Positions 1-9,694 of a stretch of DNA of 64,000 nt are shown in pieces. The stretch spans positions 868,001 through 932,000 of the forward strand of contig NZ_JAKZHW010000001.1 of the NCBI RefSeq assembly GCF_022568775.1. Reading direction: 5' to 3'. The translations under genes were made by a program, and so were the position numbers. Positions within the stretch are counted from its first letter, which is position 1, and each line of letters begins with the position of its first letter. The DNA comes from Sphingomonas telluris. Lineage in GTDB: Bacteria; Pseudomonadota; Alphaproteobacteria; Sphingomonadales; Sphingomonadaceae. The notes below the pieces were generated by a model, which was given only the letters and a program-made list of their open reading frames with translations, was not told the DNA's origin and searched no databases.

Positions 1-2
1 CC

Positions 3-26
3 TCGAAGGCCGAACCGGTCGCCTAA
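3..26 (+). CDS. 3' end of an upstream gene (possibly tsf)
   Basis: Only the last seven codons (SKAEPVA) and a TAA at 24-26 are inside the window. The position just before a terminator hairpin and pyrH matches elongation factor Ts in the usual rpsB-tsf-pyrH-frr order, but seven residues cannot identify the protein. The tsf identity is inferred from context only. Confidence 0.3.
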   Translation, partial: SKAEPVA

Positions 27-51
27 GACACAGGTTCGCTGTTGGAAAATG

Positions 52-84
52 GGGCGGGCGCGCTAAAGCGTGTCCGCCCTTTCC
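52..84 (+). terminator. Intrinsic terminator-like hairpin before pyrH
   Basis: An 11-bp GC-rich stem (52-62 with 69-79, two G-T pairs) encloses a 6-nt loop and is followed by TTT. It probably ends the upstream transcript. It also argues against the GTG at 70 as the pyrH start, because that codon lies inside the stem. Confidence 0.55.
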
Positions 85-108
85 ATATCTCAAGGACGTG
101 CCCACCGC

Positions 109-834
109 ATGACCCGCCCTCGCTTCAACCGGATCCTGCTGAAACTCTCGGGCGAAGCGCTGATGGGGCAGGGGCAGTTCGGCATCGATCCGGAAGCGGC
201 CGCCGGGCTAGCGAGCGAGATCGCGGCCGCCAAGGGCAAGGGCCATGAGCTCTGCCTGGTGGTCGGCGGCGGCAACATCTTCCGCGGCATGGCGGCGGCA
301 GCACGGGGCTTCGACCGCGCCACGGCCGACTACATGGGCATGCTTGCGACGGTGATGAATGCGCTGGCGCTGCAGAACGCACTCGAGAAGCAGGGTGTCG
401 ACACGCGGGTGATGTCCGCAATTCCGATGGCGAGCGTGTCGGAGCCCTACATTCGCCGGCGTGCTCTTCGGCACTTAGAGAAGGGGCGCATCGTCCTGTT
501 CGCGGCGGGCACCGGCAATCCGTACTTCACCACGGACACGGCAGCGGCGCTTCGTGCGGCAGAGATGGGTTGCGACGCGCTCTTCAAGGGCACCAGCGTC
601 GACGGCATCTACACGGCCGACCCCAAGAAGGCGGCGGACGCCCAGCGGTATGACAAGCTCAGCTTCAACAAGGTGTTGAGCGACGACCTTAAGGTCATGG
701 ATGCGGCGGCGGTTGCGCTTTGCCGCGACAATAATATTCCGATCGTGGTCTTCAACATCCGTCAGACGGGCAACCTCGCAGAGGTGATCGAGGGCGGTGG
801 AACGGCCACCATCGTGCAAGGGGAGCAAGCATGA
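109..834 (+). CDS. pyrH: Uridylate kinase (UMP kinase)
   Basis: A 241-residue amino-acid-kinase-fold protein that phosphorylates UMP to UDP with ATP in pyrimidine nucleotide synthesis (cytosol, hexameric in the family). Seen in the sequence: the KLSGEAL loop near residue 11, [10 protein letters not shown] near residue 50, the [16 protein letters not shown] helix and the [13 protein letters not shown] nucleotide-binding segment. The ATG at 109 is preferred over the in-frame GTG at 70, which falls in a terminator stem; AAGGA at 92-96 is a weak ribosome binding site. The stop overlaps the frr start (ATGA), so the two genes are probably translationally coupled. Confidence 0.95.
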   Translation: MTRPRFNRILLKLSGEALMGQGQFGIDPEAAAGLASEIAAAKGKGHELCLVVGGGNIFRGMAAAARGFDRATADYMGMLATVMNALALQNALEKQGVDTRVMSAIPMASVSEPYIRRRALRHLEKGRIVLFAAGTGNPYFTTDTAAALRAAEMGCDALFKGTSVDGIYTADPKKAADAQRYDKLSFNKVLSDDLKVMDAAAVALCRDNNIPIVVFNIRQTGNLAEVIEGGGTATIVQGEQA

Positions 835-1391
835 CGACGACCATGGACAAATCCGACATCCAGCGCCGGATGCATGGCGCGGTGGAAGCGCTAAAGCACG
901 ACCTCGGGGGCCTGCGCACGGGCCGCGCGTCGACTGCTCTGCTCGATCCCATTCAGGTCGAGGTTTACGGCTCCAACATGCCGCTAAACCAGGTCGCGAC
1001 CGTTGCCGTGCCGGAGCCGCGGATGCTCTCCGTGCAGGTTTGGGACCGCTCGAACGTGAGCCCGGTCGAGAAGGCCATCCGTTCCGCGGGTCTCGGGCTG
1101 AATCCGATCACCGACGGGCAGACGATCCGTCTGCCAATCCCGGAGCTGACGGAAGAGCGCCGCAAAGAGCTCGCAAAGCTTGTCGGCCAATACGCTGAGA
1201 AGGCGAAAATTGCGGTCCGCAACGTCCGCCGCGACGGCATGGAGCATCTCAAGGCCGACGAGAAGAAGCACGAGATCAGCGAGGACGAGCGCAAGCGCCT
1301 CGAGAATGAGGTGCAGAAGCTAACGGACGACACGATCAAGGAGATCGACGAAGCCGCTCAGACGAAGGAAAAGGAAATCCTCGGCAAGTGA
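831..1391 (+). CDS. frr: Ribosome recycling factor
   Basis: A 186-residue protein of the usual RRF length. RRF splits the post-termination ribosome together with EF-G. The family pattern is clear: an N-terminal helix with [15 protein letters not shown], the beta domain with [11 protein letters not shown] and LSVQVWDRS, and a C-terminal helix with RRDGMEHLK and the [16 protein letters not shown] stretch. The ATG at 831 overlaps the pyrH stop; a second in-frame ATG at 843 is an alternative start. The stop overlaps the GTG start of uppS, continuing a chain of overlapping genes. Confidence 0.96.
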   Translation: MTTTMDKSDIQRRMHGAVEALKHDLGGLRTGRASTALLDPIQVEVYGSNMPLNQVATVAVPEPRMLSVQVWDRSNVSPVEKAIRSAGLGLNPITDGQTIRLPIPELTEERRKELAKLVGQYAEKAKIAVRNVRRDGMEHLKADEKKHEISEDERKRLENEVQKLTDDTIKEIDEAAQTKEKEILGK

Positions 1392-2137
1392 GCCCTGCCG
1401 CCGCGCCGAAGGACGCTGGGCGGGCGGCCAACCAAGGTGGCTCGCCGCCGCGCCACGTCGCCATCATCATGGATGGCAATGGCCGCTGGGCGAAGCAGCG
1501 CGGCCTGCCGCGCGTCGCCGGGCACAAGGCGGGGGCGGAGGCTGTTCGCCGGACGCTGCGGGCAGCCGTCAAGAACGGCATTGAAGTCCTTACGCTCTAT
1601 GCCTTTTCTTCCGAGAACTGGCGGCGGACGGAGGAGGAGGTTTCCGACCTCAAGGGCCTGCTCGGCTATTATTTGGAGCGCGAGCTGGATTCGCTTGCGA
1701 AGGAAGGCGTGCAGCTTCGGCTGATCGGCGATTATCGCGCTTTCGGGCCTGATCTCAGCCAACGGCTCGAGCGGGCCGTGGAAAAGCTGAAGGGGAACAG
1801 CCGGCTGACGCTGGTCGTGGCGTTGAACTACGGATCGCGCGCCGAAATTGCCGAGGCGGCTCGAAATCTCGCAGGCAAAGCTGCCGCTGGTGAGATCGAC
1901 CCGGTGTCGATCGACGAACACTTGCTTGGCGAGCAGTTGCAGACGCACGACCTTCCGGAACTGGACCTCCTCATCAGGACTTCTGGAGAAGTGCGCCTCT
2001 CGAACTTCCTGCTGTGGCAGGCCGCCTATGCCGAGCTTGTGTTCACGCCGACGCTGTGGCCGGACTTCGGCGAGGAGGGACTTGTAGAGGCCATCCACCA
2101 GTTCGCCGCGCGGGAACGGCGCTTCGGAGGCCGGTGA
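1388..2137 (+). CDS. uppS: Undecaprenyl diphosphate synthase (isoprenyl transferase)
   Basis: A 249-residue cis-prenyltransferase that makes undecaprenyl diphosphate, the lipid carrier precursor for peptidoglycan and polysaccharides, from farnesyl diphosphate and IPP. Seen: [13 protein letters not shown] with the catalytic Asp of MDGNGRW, the [10 protein letters not shown] helix, the FSSENWRR segment, and the C-terminal [19 protein letters not shown] block. The usual RTSGE-R-SNF motif is intact. Start is GTG at 1388, overlapping the frr stop, and its own stop overlaps the GTG of cdsA. It feeds on the isoprenoid pathway to which dxr, two genes downstream, also belongs. Confidence 0.95.
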   Translation: MSPAAAPKDAGRAANQGGSPPRHVAIIMDGNGRWAKQRGLPRVAGHKAGAEAVRRTLRAAVKNGIEVLTLYAFSSENWRRTEEEVSDLKGLLGYYLERELDSLAKEGVQLRLIGDYRAFGPDLSQRLERAVEKLKGNSRLTLVVALNYGSRAEIAEAARNLAGKAAAGEIDPVSIDEHLLGEQLQTHDLPELDLLIRTSGEVRLSNFLLWQAAYAELVFTPTLWPDFGEEGLVEAIHQFAARERRFGGR

Positions 2138-2769
2138 ACGAACTGACTACCCGCATCGTCTCCGGCGTCGTCATGATCGCGATCGCGCTCATGGCGGCGA
2201 TCGTGGGCGGCTATTACTTCGCCGTGATGGTGGCCGCGCTCGCCACGGGCATGTTCTACGAATGGATGCGGATAACCCGCGGCTGGGGTTTTGGCTGGTC
2301 GGTAGCCGGCTTCGTCTACTGCCTGCTTCCGGCACTGGCGCTCCTCTGGATCCGCGACCGCAGCGGGGACCAAGGACTTAACCTCCTGCTCTGGGTTTTC
2401 ATCGTGACCTGGTCGACGGACATCGGGGCCTATTTTGCGGGACGTCGCTTCGGCAAGCGCAAGCTCGCGCCCACGATCAGTCCCAATAAGACCGTCGAGG
2501 GCTTATGGGGTGGAGTTGCGGCGGCGGCATTGCTCGGAGGGGCCTGGGTCTGGGCGACCGGTCTGCATCCAGCGTTCCTGGTTCTTGCGCCGATCCTCGC
2601 TGCCGCGGCGCAGGGAGGTGATCTGTTCGAGAGTGGTCTCAAGCGCAGGGCAGGAGTGAAGGACTCCGGCGACTGGCTTCCCGGGCATGGCGGCCTTCTG
2701 GACCGGCTTGACGGGCTCGTGCCGGTGGCAGTCCTGACCTCTGTCGCCGTGCTTGCAGGGGCGGTGTGA
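2134..2769 (+). CDS. cdsA: Phosphatidate cytidylyltransferase
   Basis: A 211-residue polytopic inner-membrane enzyme that makes CDP-diacylglycerol from phosphatidate and CTP. The C-terminal signature is present: KRRAGVKDSGDWLPGHGG followed by LLDRLDGL. Several hydrophobic segments precede it. The open frame extends upstream to 2014 but that part is antisense-like shadow of uppS; the GTG at 2134 overlaps the uppS stop and starts [10 protein letters not shown], matching the family. At 211 residues it is shorter than E. coli CdsA (about 285), which is normal for compact versions. The stop overlaps the GTG of dxr. Confidence 0.93.
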   Translation: MNELTTRIVSGVVMIAIALMAAIVGGYYFAVMVAALATGMFYEWMRITRGWGFGWSVAGFVYCLLPALALLWIRDRSGDQGLNLLLWVFIVTWSTDIGAYFAGRRFGKRKLAPTISPNKTVEGLWGGVAAAALLGGAWVWATGLHPAFLVLAPILAAAAQGGDLFESGLKRRAGVKDSGDWLPGHGGLLDRLDGLVPVAVLTSVAVLAGAV

Positions 2770-3923
2770 AGAAGCTTTCCATCCTCGGCGCGACGGGGTC
2801 GATCGGGAAATCGACGCTCGATCTGGTTGAGCGCTCCCCTGAGGACTTTGAAGTCGTTGCACTGACGGCGGCTTCGAACGTCGCAGCATTGGCGGATGCG
2901 GCGCGTCGGACCAGTGCCAAGCTCGCGGTGATTGCCGACGGGGGCCGCCTGCAGGACCTGGATGACGCCCTTCGGGGCAGCGGCTGCCGCACCGCCGCTG
3001 GGCAGGAGGGCTTGGTTGAAGCGGCGACAGGCGAAGCTGAGCTGGTCATGGCGGCCATCGTCGGTTGTGCCGGACTGATGCCGACCATGGCCGCGGTTGA
3101 GGCCGGAAAGACCGTTGCACTCGCCAACAAGGAAGCACTCGTGACTGCCGGTGCCCTGATGACCGAGGCGGCTGCTCGTCACAATGCGACCTTGCTGCCT
3201 GTCGACAGCGAACATAACGCGATTTTCCAGTGTCTTGCCGGTAGCTCCAGCAATCACGTGGCAAGGATCATCCTGACCGCCAGCGGCGGCCCCTTCCTCT
3301 CCACGACCGCTGAGCAGATGCGTTCGGTCACGCCGGCGCAGGCGGTTGCACACCCTAAGTGGACCATGGGCGCGAAGATCTCCGTCGATTCCGCGACGCT
3401 GATGAACAAGGGCCTCGAGTTGATAGAGGCGCATTATCTGTTCGGCCTTCCGTCGGAGCGGATCGACGTTCTGGTGCACCCGCAGTCGGTCGTTCATTCG
3501 CTCGTCGAATTCGTGGACGGATCAGTGCTGGCGCAGCTGGGTTCGCCGGACATGCGCATTCCCATCGCCCATGCGCTGGCTTGGCCCGAAAGGATAGCCA
3601 CGCCCGCCCAGCGCCTCGACCTCGCAGCGATCGCGCGACTGGACTTCGAAGCGCCGGACCTCGAGCGTTTTCCTGCCCTGCGCCTGGCTCGTGAGGCGCT
3701 GGAGGCTGGCGGCTCCGCGCCGATTGTTCTGAACGCCGCCAACGAGGTCGCTGTTGCGAGCTTCCTCGATGGCCGTATTCCGTTCCCGGACATCGCTCGT
3801 CTCGTCGAGTCCGCTCTTGAGGGGAACCGCAGGAATGGGCCATCGTCGCTGCGGGATGTCATCGAAATCGACGGCGAAGTGCGTGGTGCCGTGAGCATGC
3901 AAATCGAGGAACGCTGCGTCTGA
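2766..3923 (+). CDS. dxr: 1-deoxy-D-xylulose 5-phosphate reductoisomerase
   Basis: A 385-residue NADPH enzyme that converts DXP to MEP, the second step of the non-mevalonate isoprenoid pathway. Seen: the dinucleotide loop LGATGSIGKSTLDL at the start, ANKEALVTAG, the metal and substrate segment VDSEHNAIFQCL, SGGPFL, and PKWTMGAKISVDSATLMNKG. Start is GTG at 2766, overlapping the cdsA stop; the stop overlaps the rseP ATG (TGATG). The ispDF fusion at 43537 in this window supplies later steps of the same pathway. Confidence 0.96.
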   Translation: MKKLSILGATGSIGKSTLDLVERSPEDFEVVALTAASNVAALADAARRTSAKLAVIADGGRLQDLDDALRGSGCRTAAGQEGLVEAATGEAELVMAAIVGCAGLMPTMAAVEAGKTVALANKEALVTAGALMTEAAARHNATLLPVDSEHNAIFQCLAGSSSNHVARIILTASGGPFLSTTAEQMRSVTPAQAVAHPKWTMGAKISVDSATLMNKGLELIEAHYLFGLPSERIDVLVHPQSVVHSLVEFVDGSVLAQLGSPDMRIPIAHALAWPERIATPAQRLDLAAIARLDFEAPDLERFPALRLAREALEAGGSAPIVLNAANEVAVASFLDGRIPFPDIARLVESALEGNRRNGPSSLRDVIEIDGEVRGAVSMQIEERCV

Positions 3924-5053
3924 TGCTTTCGCAACCGCCCGTCTGGTTCATCGTCATCGCCTTCATCTGCGCGCTCGGGCCGCTGGTGTTCATTCACGAG
4001 ATGGGCCACTACCTCGTCGCCCGCTGGTTCGGCGTCGGCGCCGAGAGTTTCTCCATCGGATTCGGCCATGAGATCGCGGGTTGGACCGACAAGCGTGGGA
4101 CGCGCTGGAAGGTCGGCTGGCTGCCTTTGGGCGGCTATGTGAAGTTCATCGGTGACGAGGACGTTGCGAGCGCCGCGGGGGAGAACGACAAACTCAGCGC
4201 TGAAGACAAGGCGCGGAGCTTCCACCTGCGTCCGATCTACCAGCGGTTCCTGATCGTTCTCGCGGGCCCTGTTTCCAATTTCCTTCTCGCGATCGCGATC
4301 TTTGCCGCCTTCTTCGCGACCATCGGAGCGCCGCGAACACCACCGGTTGTCGGCGCGGTCGAGAAGACGAGCGCAGCTTACGGCGCGGGCGTTCAGCCGG
4401 GCGATCGCATCGTGTCGATCGGCGGGCGCGAGATTGGGACGTTCGAGGAATTGCGGAACTACGTGTTCTTGCGTCCGGGCGAAACGGTGCCGCTGCAGAT
4501 CGAGAGATCGAGCCAGACCCGGACCATCCAGGTGAAGTTGGGCGTGGACGAAGAGGTCGATCGTTTCGGTCAGAAGTATCGCCGCGGCCTGCTTGGAGTA
4601 ACTCCCGCGGGGCTAGTTTACGAAAGGCCTTCGGCCCTCGAGCTGATCCCGGCTGCCGCGAGCTACACGTGGGACATCACGCGAACGACGCTTGATGCAC
4701 TCTGGCAGATGCTCAGCGGACGACGTTCAGTGAAGGAGCTCGGCGGCTTCCTGAAGATCGCCCAGGTGGCCGGTCAGCAGGCGAGCACCGGGCCGATCGC
4801 CTTCATCAGCCTCATCGCTTTGCTCTCAATTAATCTCGGATTCATCAACCTCTTGCCAGTCCCGATGCTGGATGGTGGACATCTCCTATTCTATTCCATC
4901 GAGGCCGTTCAGCAGCGTCCCGTCAGCGCGCGAGCGCAGGACTGGGCTTTTCGGGGTGGCCTGGCCGTCATTCTCGCCCTTTTCCTTTTCACGACCGTCA
5001 ACGATCTGGGGTCGTTCGGCCTGTGGGAAAGGCTTGGGCGCTTGATTGGCTAG
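3923..5053 (+). CDS. rseP: RIP metalloprotease RseP (site-2 protease)
   Basis: A 376-residue intramembrane zinc protease that cleaves membrane-bound anti-sigma factors or leftover signal peptides. The zinc motif HEMGH is at residues 25-29 in the first membrane segment. A single PDZ domain follows at about residues 120-200 (VQPGDRIVSIGGREI), and the third zinc ligand lies in NLLPVPMLDGGHLLF near the C terminus. E. coli RseP has two PDZ domains, so this is the one-PDZ form common in alphaproteobacteria. It lies between dxr and bamA, the usual place. Confidence 0.95.
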   Translation: MLSQPPVWFIVIAFICALGPLVFIHEMGHYLVARWFGVGAESFSIGFGHEIAGWTDKRGTRWKVGWLPLGGYVKFIGDEDVASAAGENDKLSAEDKARSFHLRPIYQRFLIVLAGPVSNFLLAIAIFAAFFATIGAPRTPPVVGAVEKTSAAYGAGVQPGDRIVSIGGREIGTFEELRNYVFLRPGETVPLQIERSSQTRTIQVKLGVDEEVDRFGQKYRRGLLGVTPAGLVYERPSALELIPAAASYTWDITRTTLDALWQMLSGRRSVKELGGFLKIAQVAGQQASTGPIAFISLIALLSINLGFINLLPVPMLDGGHLLFYSIEAVQQRPVSARAQDWAFRGGLAVILALFLFTTVNDLGSFGLWERLGRLIG

Positions 5054-5084
5054 GTCGGTTAGGGCAGGGCTGCACACCATCTTC

Positions 5085-5106
5085 GCGGACCGCTAGGAGC
5101 GGCCGC
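5085..5106 (+). other. Hairpin between rseP and bamA
   Basis: A 9-bp stem with one bulged A (85-94 with 98-106 of the 5000s) lies 30 bp before bamA. It has no T-run behind it, so it may be an attenuating or processing hairpin and not a full terminator. The 83-bp gap around it is the only break in the pyrH-to-fabZ chain of overlapping or nearly adjacent genes. Confidence 0.4.
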
Positions 5107-5136
5107 TGATTCTTGCACAAAAAGGGCGGGGAGCTC

Positions 5137-7935
5137 GTGGTTTCAAAGCGTCGGAATATTGGAAATCGCGCAAGCGCGGTCTTCCTGGTCGGAACCATCC
5201 TCGGTGGCTGGTCTGCGCCCCTCCTTGCCCAGCAAGCTGACCCGCTCGCTGCACAGCCGGAGCAAGGCGCTCCCGCACCAGCTCAAACGCCGCCTGCGGC
5301 GCCGACGCCCGCGCAGACTGCGCCAGCGCAGGGCCAAGCTCCGGCGGCCGGCCAGCCTGCCCCGCTTCCGCCCGCTCCCGTGGCGCGGCCGGCAGCGTCT
5401 GGGGTCATACGCTCCATCGCGGTGCGCGGAAGCCAGCGGCTCGAGCCGGAAACGATCCGCGCCTATGCGAACCTTGCTCCGGGCCAGACCTATACGGCTG
5501 AGACGCTCGATGCCGCGCTGAAAGACCTCTACGCGACGGAGCTTTTCTCCGACGTCGTCATCACCGGCGCCGAGACTGGTGCGATCGTGATCACCGTCCA
5601 GGAAAATCCGGTCATCAACCGCATCATCCTGGAAGGGAACAAGCGGATCAAGGACGACAAGATCGTCCCCGAGATCAAGCTGAAGCCGCGCGAGATCTTT
5701 ACGCGGTCGAAGGTGCGCGCGGACGTCGACCGCATCATCGAGCTGTACAAGCGCCAGGGCCGTTTCGCCGCGCGCGTCGAGCCCAAGATCGTCAACCTCG
5801 AGCAGAACCGCGTCGACCTCGTCTTCGAGATCTACGAAGGCGACAAGTCCAAGGTTCGCAGCATCAACATCATCGGAAACAACGCCTTCGGAGACGATCG
5901 TCTGCGCAAGGAGATGTTCACTCGCCAGGCCGGCGGCCCGCTCGGCTTCCTAAAGTCCAACGATAGCTACGATCCTGACCGGCTCGCAGCCGACCAGCAG
6001 AAGCTTCGCGCGTTCTACCTGACGCAGGGCTATGCCGATTTCCGCGTCGTTTCGGCTCTTGCCGAGCTGACCCCGGATCGCCGCGACTTTGTCATCACCT
6101 ACGTGATCGAGGAAGGTCCGCGGTACAAGTTCGGTACGGTGCAGGCGGAGAGCGCCCTTCGCGACCTCCCGAACGAGCGGATCGTCGAGGGCGTGAAGAT
6201 CAAGTCGGGCGACTGGTTCAACGCCAAGCAGGTCGAGGACGCAGTCACCAAGCTGAGCGAAGAAGCGGGCAACCTCGGTTACGCGTTCGCCGACATCAAT
6301 CCGTCGTACGACCGCGATGCCGAGAAGCGCTTGATGAATATCACGTTCCGCGTCGGCGAAACCCCGCGTGTCTACGTCGAGCGCATCGACATTCAGGGCA
6401 ACACCGCGACCCGCGACAAGGTCATTCGCCGCGAGTTCCGCATCAACGAAGGCGACGCCTTTAACGCCCTGAAGGTAAAGCGCTCACAGGACCGACTTCA
6501 GTCGCTCGGCTTCTTCCAGGAAAATCTGGAGATCAAGCAGACCGAAGGCTCGACGCCCGATCGCGTCGTCCTGGGCGTCAACGTCGAAGAGAAATCGACG
6601 GGCGAATTGCAGCTGTCAGCAGGCTATTCGAGCCTCGAACAGTTCATTCTGTCCGCCTCGATCGCCCAGCGCAATTTCATGGGCAAGGGCCAGATCCTTC
6701 AGGCCGGCGTGAACTGGTCGCGCTATTCGAAGTCGATCCAGCTCGGCATCGACGAGCCTTACTTCCTCGACAAGAACATCCTCGTAGGCGGCGACATCTT
6801 CCGTCAGGATTACAACAGCTTCAACTATATCGGTAACGACCGAAACACGACCTACTCGCAGACGAGCACGGGTACGCGGCTCCGCCTCGGTTTCCCGGTC
6901 AACGAATATGTGTCGTTCGGGACCCGCTACTCCCTCGTCATGGACAATATCACGCTCGACGAGAGCACGTTCTTCACCGACCCGGACCTGGTCACCGATC
7001 CTGACGGCTCTGGACCGCTCACGGGCAGCAACGGACCGCTCCCGCCGGTCTGCGACCCGCGCAAGGCCGGTACGTACCTTTGCAACGAGCTCGGCAAGCG
7101 CCTGACTTCGGCGGTTGGCTACTCGGTCATCTTCAACAATGCGAACGGCATCCATCCGACGCAGGGCCAGGTTGCCTCGTTCTCGCAGGACTTCGCGGGC
7201 CTCGGCGGCGACGTGAAGTACATCCGTACCCGCGTGAACGGCACCAAGTACTGGTCGCTCGGACTGCTGGGCGGGGGATGGGTGTTCTCGGCGCACGCTG
7301 AAGGCGGGTACATCCACCCGCTGGAGAAGGCGCCGGGTGTGAACGAGGACGCCGTCCGGATCACGGACCGCTTCTTCGGAACGCAGCTACGCGGCTTCGA
7401 CATTCGCGGCATCGGTCCGCGCGTCATCCGCGAGCAGTACAATTCCGACGGCACCATCAACACGGACTCCAATGTCGTGAGCGATGCCCTCGGCGGCCGG
7501 GCCTATTACATGGGCCGGCTCGAACTCGAGTTCCCGGTCAGCTCGACGCTCAAGAGCTTCGGGTTAAGACCGTCCGCCTTCATCGATGTCGGTTCGGTGT
7601 GGAACCTGGTTAAGCCAACCACACTCGACATCCTGAAGTTCTGCTCGGCAGCAGGACAGCCGGTGCGCAGCATCTTCGGGAGCAACAGCAATACAAGCTG
7701 CACGCAGTTCAACACGGGCGGCGCGACGGGATATGCGGATGACGCAACTCATGCCGCGCCGGGCTATCGGGAGAGCTTCGTTGGCAACTCCGCCAGGCCG
7801 CGTCTCTCCGTCGGTATTGGCGTCAACTGGGTTTCGCCATTCGGCCCGCTTCGGATCGACCTCGCAAAGGCGCTCATGAAGCAGGATGGCGACGAAACAA
7901 AATTGTTCAGCTTCAACGTAGGAACACAATTCTGA
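5137..7935 (+). CDS. bamA: Outer membrane protein assembly factor BamA
   Basis: A 932-residue outer-membrane protein, the core of the BAM complex that folds beta-barrel proteins into the outer membrane. It has a signal peptide (SKRRN, then a hydrophobic core ending SAPLLAQQ), an unusual Pro/Ala/Gln-rich linker at about residues 30-90, five POTRA repeats, and a C-terminal 16-strand barrel ending in FNVGTQF with terminal Phe. GTG at 5137 is chosen because GGCGGGGAG stands directly upstream; a TTG at 5113 is in frame but has no such site. The length is above E. coli BamA (810) because of the linker and barrel loops. skp follows with a one-base overlap. Confidence 0.95.
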   Translation: MVSKRRNIGNRASAVFLVGTILGGWSAPLLAQQADPLAAQPEQGAPAPAQTPPAAPTPAQTAPAQGQAPAAGQPAPLPPAPVARPAASGVIRSIAVRGSQRLEPETIRAYANLAPGQTYTAETLDAALKDLYATELFSDVVITGAETGAIVITVQENPVINRIILEGNKRIKDDKIVPEIKLKPREIFTRSKVRADVDRIIELYKRQGRFAARVEPKIVNLEQNRVDLVFEIYEGDKSKVRSINIIGNNAFGDDRLRKEMFTRQAGGPLGFLKSNDSYDPDRLAADQQKLRAFYLTQGYADFRVVSALAELTPDRRDFVITYVIEEGPRYKFGTVQAESALRDLPNERIVEGVKIKSGDWFNAKQVEDAVTKLSEEAGNLGYAFADINPSYDRDAEKRLMNITFRVGETPRVYVERIDIQGNTATRDKVIRREFRINEGDAFNALKVKRSQDRLQSLGFFQENLEIKQTEGSTPDRVVLGVNVEEKSTGELQLSAGYSSLEQFILSASIAQRNFMGKGQILQAGVNWSRYSKSIQLGIDEPYFLDKNILVGGDIFRQDYNSFNYIGNDRNTTYSQTSTGTRLRLGFPVNEYVSFGTRYSLVMDNITLDESTFFTDPDLVTDPDGSGPLTGSNGPLPPVCDPRKAGTYLCNELGKRLTSAVGYSVIFNNANGIHPTQGQVASFSQDFAGLGGDVKYIRTRVNGTKYWSLGLLGGGWVFSAHAEGGYIHPLEKAPGVNEDAVRITDRFFGTQLRGFDIRGIGPRVIREQYNSDGTINTDSNVVSDALGGRAYYMGRLELEFPVSSTLKSFGLRPSAFIDVGSVWNLVKPTTLDILKFCSAAGQPVRSIFGSNSNTSCTQFNTGGATGYADDATHAAPGYRESFVGNSARPRLSVGIGVNWVSPFGPLRIDLAKALMKQDGDETKLFSFNVGTQF

Positions 7936-8528
7936 TGAAGACAATTGCTTTGGCTGCGGCTTTCGCAGCGACGATTCTCACTCCGACTGTCGCCAGTGCC
8001 CAGGCTATTCCGGGTGCGGTGGTCGCGGTCGTGGACCTCGAGAAGGTCACCGGACAGTGCACCGCCTGCAAGACGGCAACTGCCGCTCTTCAGGGCCAGG
8101 TCAATGCGCTGAAGGCTCGCGAGCAGGCGCTTGCGGCTCCGCTGCAGACCGAAGGCAAGGCCATTCAGGCGTCGATCGATGCTCTGAAGGGTGCCGAGCC
8201 CGACGCAGCCCTCCAGGCTCGCGTGAAGGCCTTCCAGACCAAGCAACAGACCGGAGCCCAGGAGCTCCAGCGCCAGCAGGTCCAGATCCAGCGCAACCAA
8301 GCCTACATCTCGCAGCAGATCCAGACCAAGCTCGGCCCGATCTACCAGCAGGTGATGCAGCGCCGTGGCGCCAACGTCATGGTCGAAGTCGGCAACACGC
8401 TTGCGACGGGCGCCGCGCTCGACGTCAGCAACGACGTCCTCGCCGCGCTGAACGCCGCTCTGCCGAGCGTTTCGACGACGGCTCCGGCGCAGGCTGCTCC
8501 TGCGCAGCAGCAGCCGCAGGGCCGCTAA
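7935..8528 (+). CDS. OmpH/Skp family periplasmic chaperone
   Basis: A 197-residue secreted protein with a clear signal peptide ([24 protein letters not shown]). The central part, about residues 60-150, is a long Gln/Lys/Ala-rich coiled coil as in Skp, which forms the tentacles that hold unfolded outer-membrane proteins. A short Ala/Pro/Gln tail ends the protein. It overlaps the bamA stop by one base and precedes fabZ, the standard bamA-skp order, so it most likely delivers substrates to BamA. Sequence similarity within this family is weak, so the call rests on architecture and position. Confidence 0.85.
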   Translation: MKTIALAAAFAATILTPTVASAQAIPGAVVAVVDLEKVTGQCTACKTATAALQGQVNALKAREQALAAPLQTEGKAIQASIDALKGAEPDAALQARVKAFQTKQQTGAQELQRQQVQIQRNQAYISQQIQTKLGPIYQQVMQRRGANVMVEVGNTLATGAALDVSNDVLAALNAALPSVSTTAPAQAAPAQQQPQGR

Positions 8529-8532
8529 GCGA

Positions 8533-9000
8533 ATGACGGACAGCGCCGCCATCGGCCCGCTCGATATCAAGCGAGTGATGGCGGCGCTTCCGCATCGTTA
8601 CCCGATGCTGTTGGTCGATCGGGTCGAAAGCATCGTCCCCGACCAATCTATCACAGCCATCAAGGCGGTGACGATCAATGAGAGCTTCTTCCAGGGGCAC
8701 TTCCCGGGACGGCCGATCATGCCTGGCGTGCTGATCGTGGAAGCCCTGGCTCAAGCCGCAGGCGTGCTAGCGGTCGAGTCCCTCGGCCTCGCGAACTCGG
8801 GGAAGCTCGTTTACTTCATGGCGATCGAAGGCGCTAAGTTCCGCCAGCCGGTGGAGCCCGGCGTTCTTCTCAAGCTCGACGTCGAATTCACCCAAAAGCG
8901 CGCCAGCGTGTGCAAGTTCGCGGGCCGCGCCAGCATCGAGGGCAAGCTGGCCGCCGAAGCGCAATTCACCGCGATGATCGCCGATCCGCCGCAGGGCTGA
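8533..9000 (+). CDS. fabZ: 3-hydroxyacyl-ACP dehydratase FabZ
   Basis: A 155-residue hotdog-fold enzyme that dehydrates beta-hydroxyacyl-ACP in fatty acid elongation. Seen: [16 protein letters not shown] near residue 16 and the active-site segment [19 protein letters not shown], which carries the catalytic His and Glu. The order bamA-skp-fabZ is the usual one, although lpxD and lpxA, common neighbours, are absent here. The 3' end overlaps the convergent btuD gene by 35 bp. Confidence 0.95.
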   Translation: MTDSAAIGPLDIKRVMAALPHRYPMLLVDRVESIVPDQSITAIKAVTINESFFQGHFPGRPIMPGVLIVEALAQAAGVLAVESLGLANSGKLVYFMAIEGAKFRQPVEPGVLLKLDVEFTQKRASVCKFAGRASIEGKLAAEAQFTAMIADPPQG

Positions 9001-9694
9001 TCCGCCAACCCTCTCCGCTGCTTTCGATCCGGAACGCATCCGCCAGCTCAGGTGAGTGCATCAGCTCCATTGGTGTGCGGTCCGCGGCGACAGTTCCCTC
9101 GTTGACCAGGATCGCGCGATCGAACGCTCGCATTTGCGCGAGATCGTGGAGCGAGGCGAGAACCGCGCAGCCGTATACCGTGGCCTCACGAACGATCTGC
9201 AGCGTCTTGATCACCCAATAGGGATCTAGGTTTGAGAGCGGCTCGTCGAGCAGCAAGACCTGTGGCTTGGCCGCGAGGGCGCGGGCTAGCAACACTCGCG
9301 ACCGCTCGCCGGTGGAGAGCGAGTTCACGGGCCGGTTGGCCAGAGGATCGAGTTCGAGAAGCTCGATCAATTCGTCCACGCGCTCCGGATCGCGAGTGGG
9401 TAGGCCTAGTCCGATCACGTCGCGCGCGTTGATGGGCCAGACGAGGCCCCGCGTCGCGGGCAGGAACGACAAGAGATGCATCCGGCGTGCCGGACTTGCC
9501 GACGCAATATCCTCGCCGTCGATACTCACCCCGCCACTGTCCAGTTCGATCCCGGCGAGCGCCCGCAAGAGGCTCGTCTTGCCCGCGCCATTGGGTCCGA
9601 CGACCGCAACCATTTGCCCAGCGTCGACCTCAAGGTCCGCCGGGCTCAGGCGCCCGTCGATCGCCACTTGCTGCGCCTTGAGCAGGGGCGTCAT
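8966..9694 (-). CDS. btuD: Cobalamin-type ABC transporter ATP-binding protein
   Basis: A 242-residue ATPase of the iron-siderophore/B12 (FecE/BtuD) family. Walker A is [10 protein letters not shown] near residue 31, the signature is [15 protein letters not shown], Walker B is [12 protein letters not shown] and the switch His is in ASLHDLAQ. It overlaps the permease gene by 4 bp (9691-9694). The B12 assignment rests on the riboswitch and the BtuF/BtuB genes in the same operon. The 3' end runs 35 bp into the convergent fabZ gene. Confidence 0.88.
   Translation of the reverse strand: MTPLLKAQQVAIDGRLSPADLEVDAGQMVAVVGPNGAGKTSLLRALAGIELDSGGVSIDGEDIASASPARRMHLLSFLPATRGLVWPINARDVIGLGLPTRDPERVDELIELLELDPLANRPVNSLSTGERSRVLLARALAAKPQVLLLDEPLSNLDPYWVIKTLQIVREATVYGCAVLASLHDLAQMRAFDRAILVNEGTVAADRTPMELMHSPELADAFRIESSGEGWRISPAADRRSSR

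Noticed and set aside
70..108. The GTG at 70 as the pyrH start
   Set aside because: It lies in the stem of a terminator-like hairpin and the extra residues have no match to the family start.
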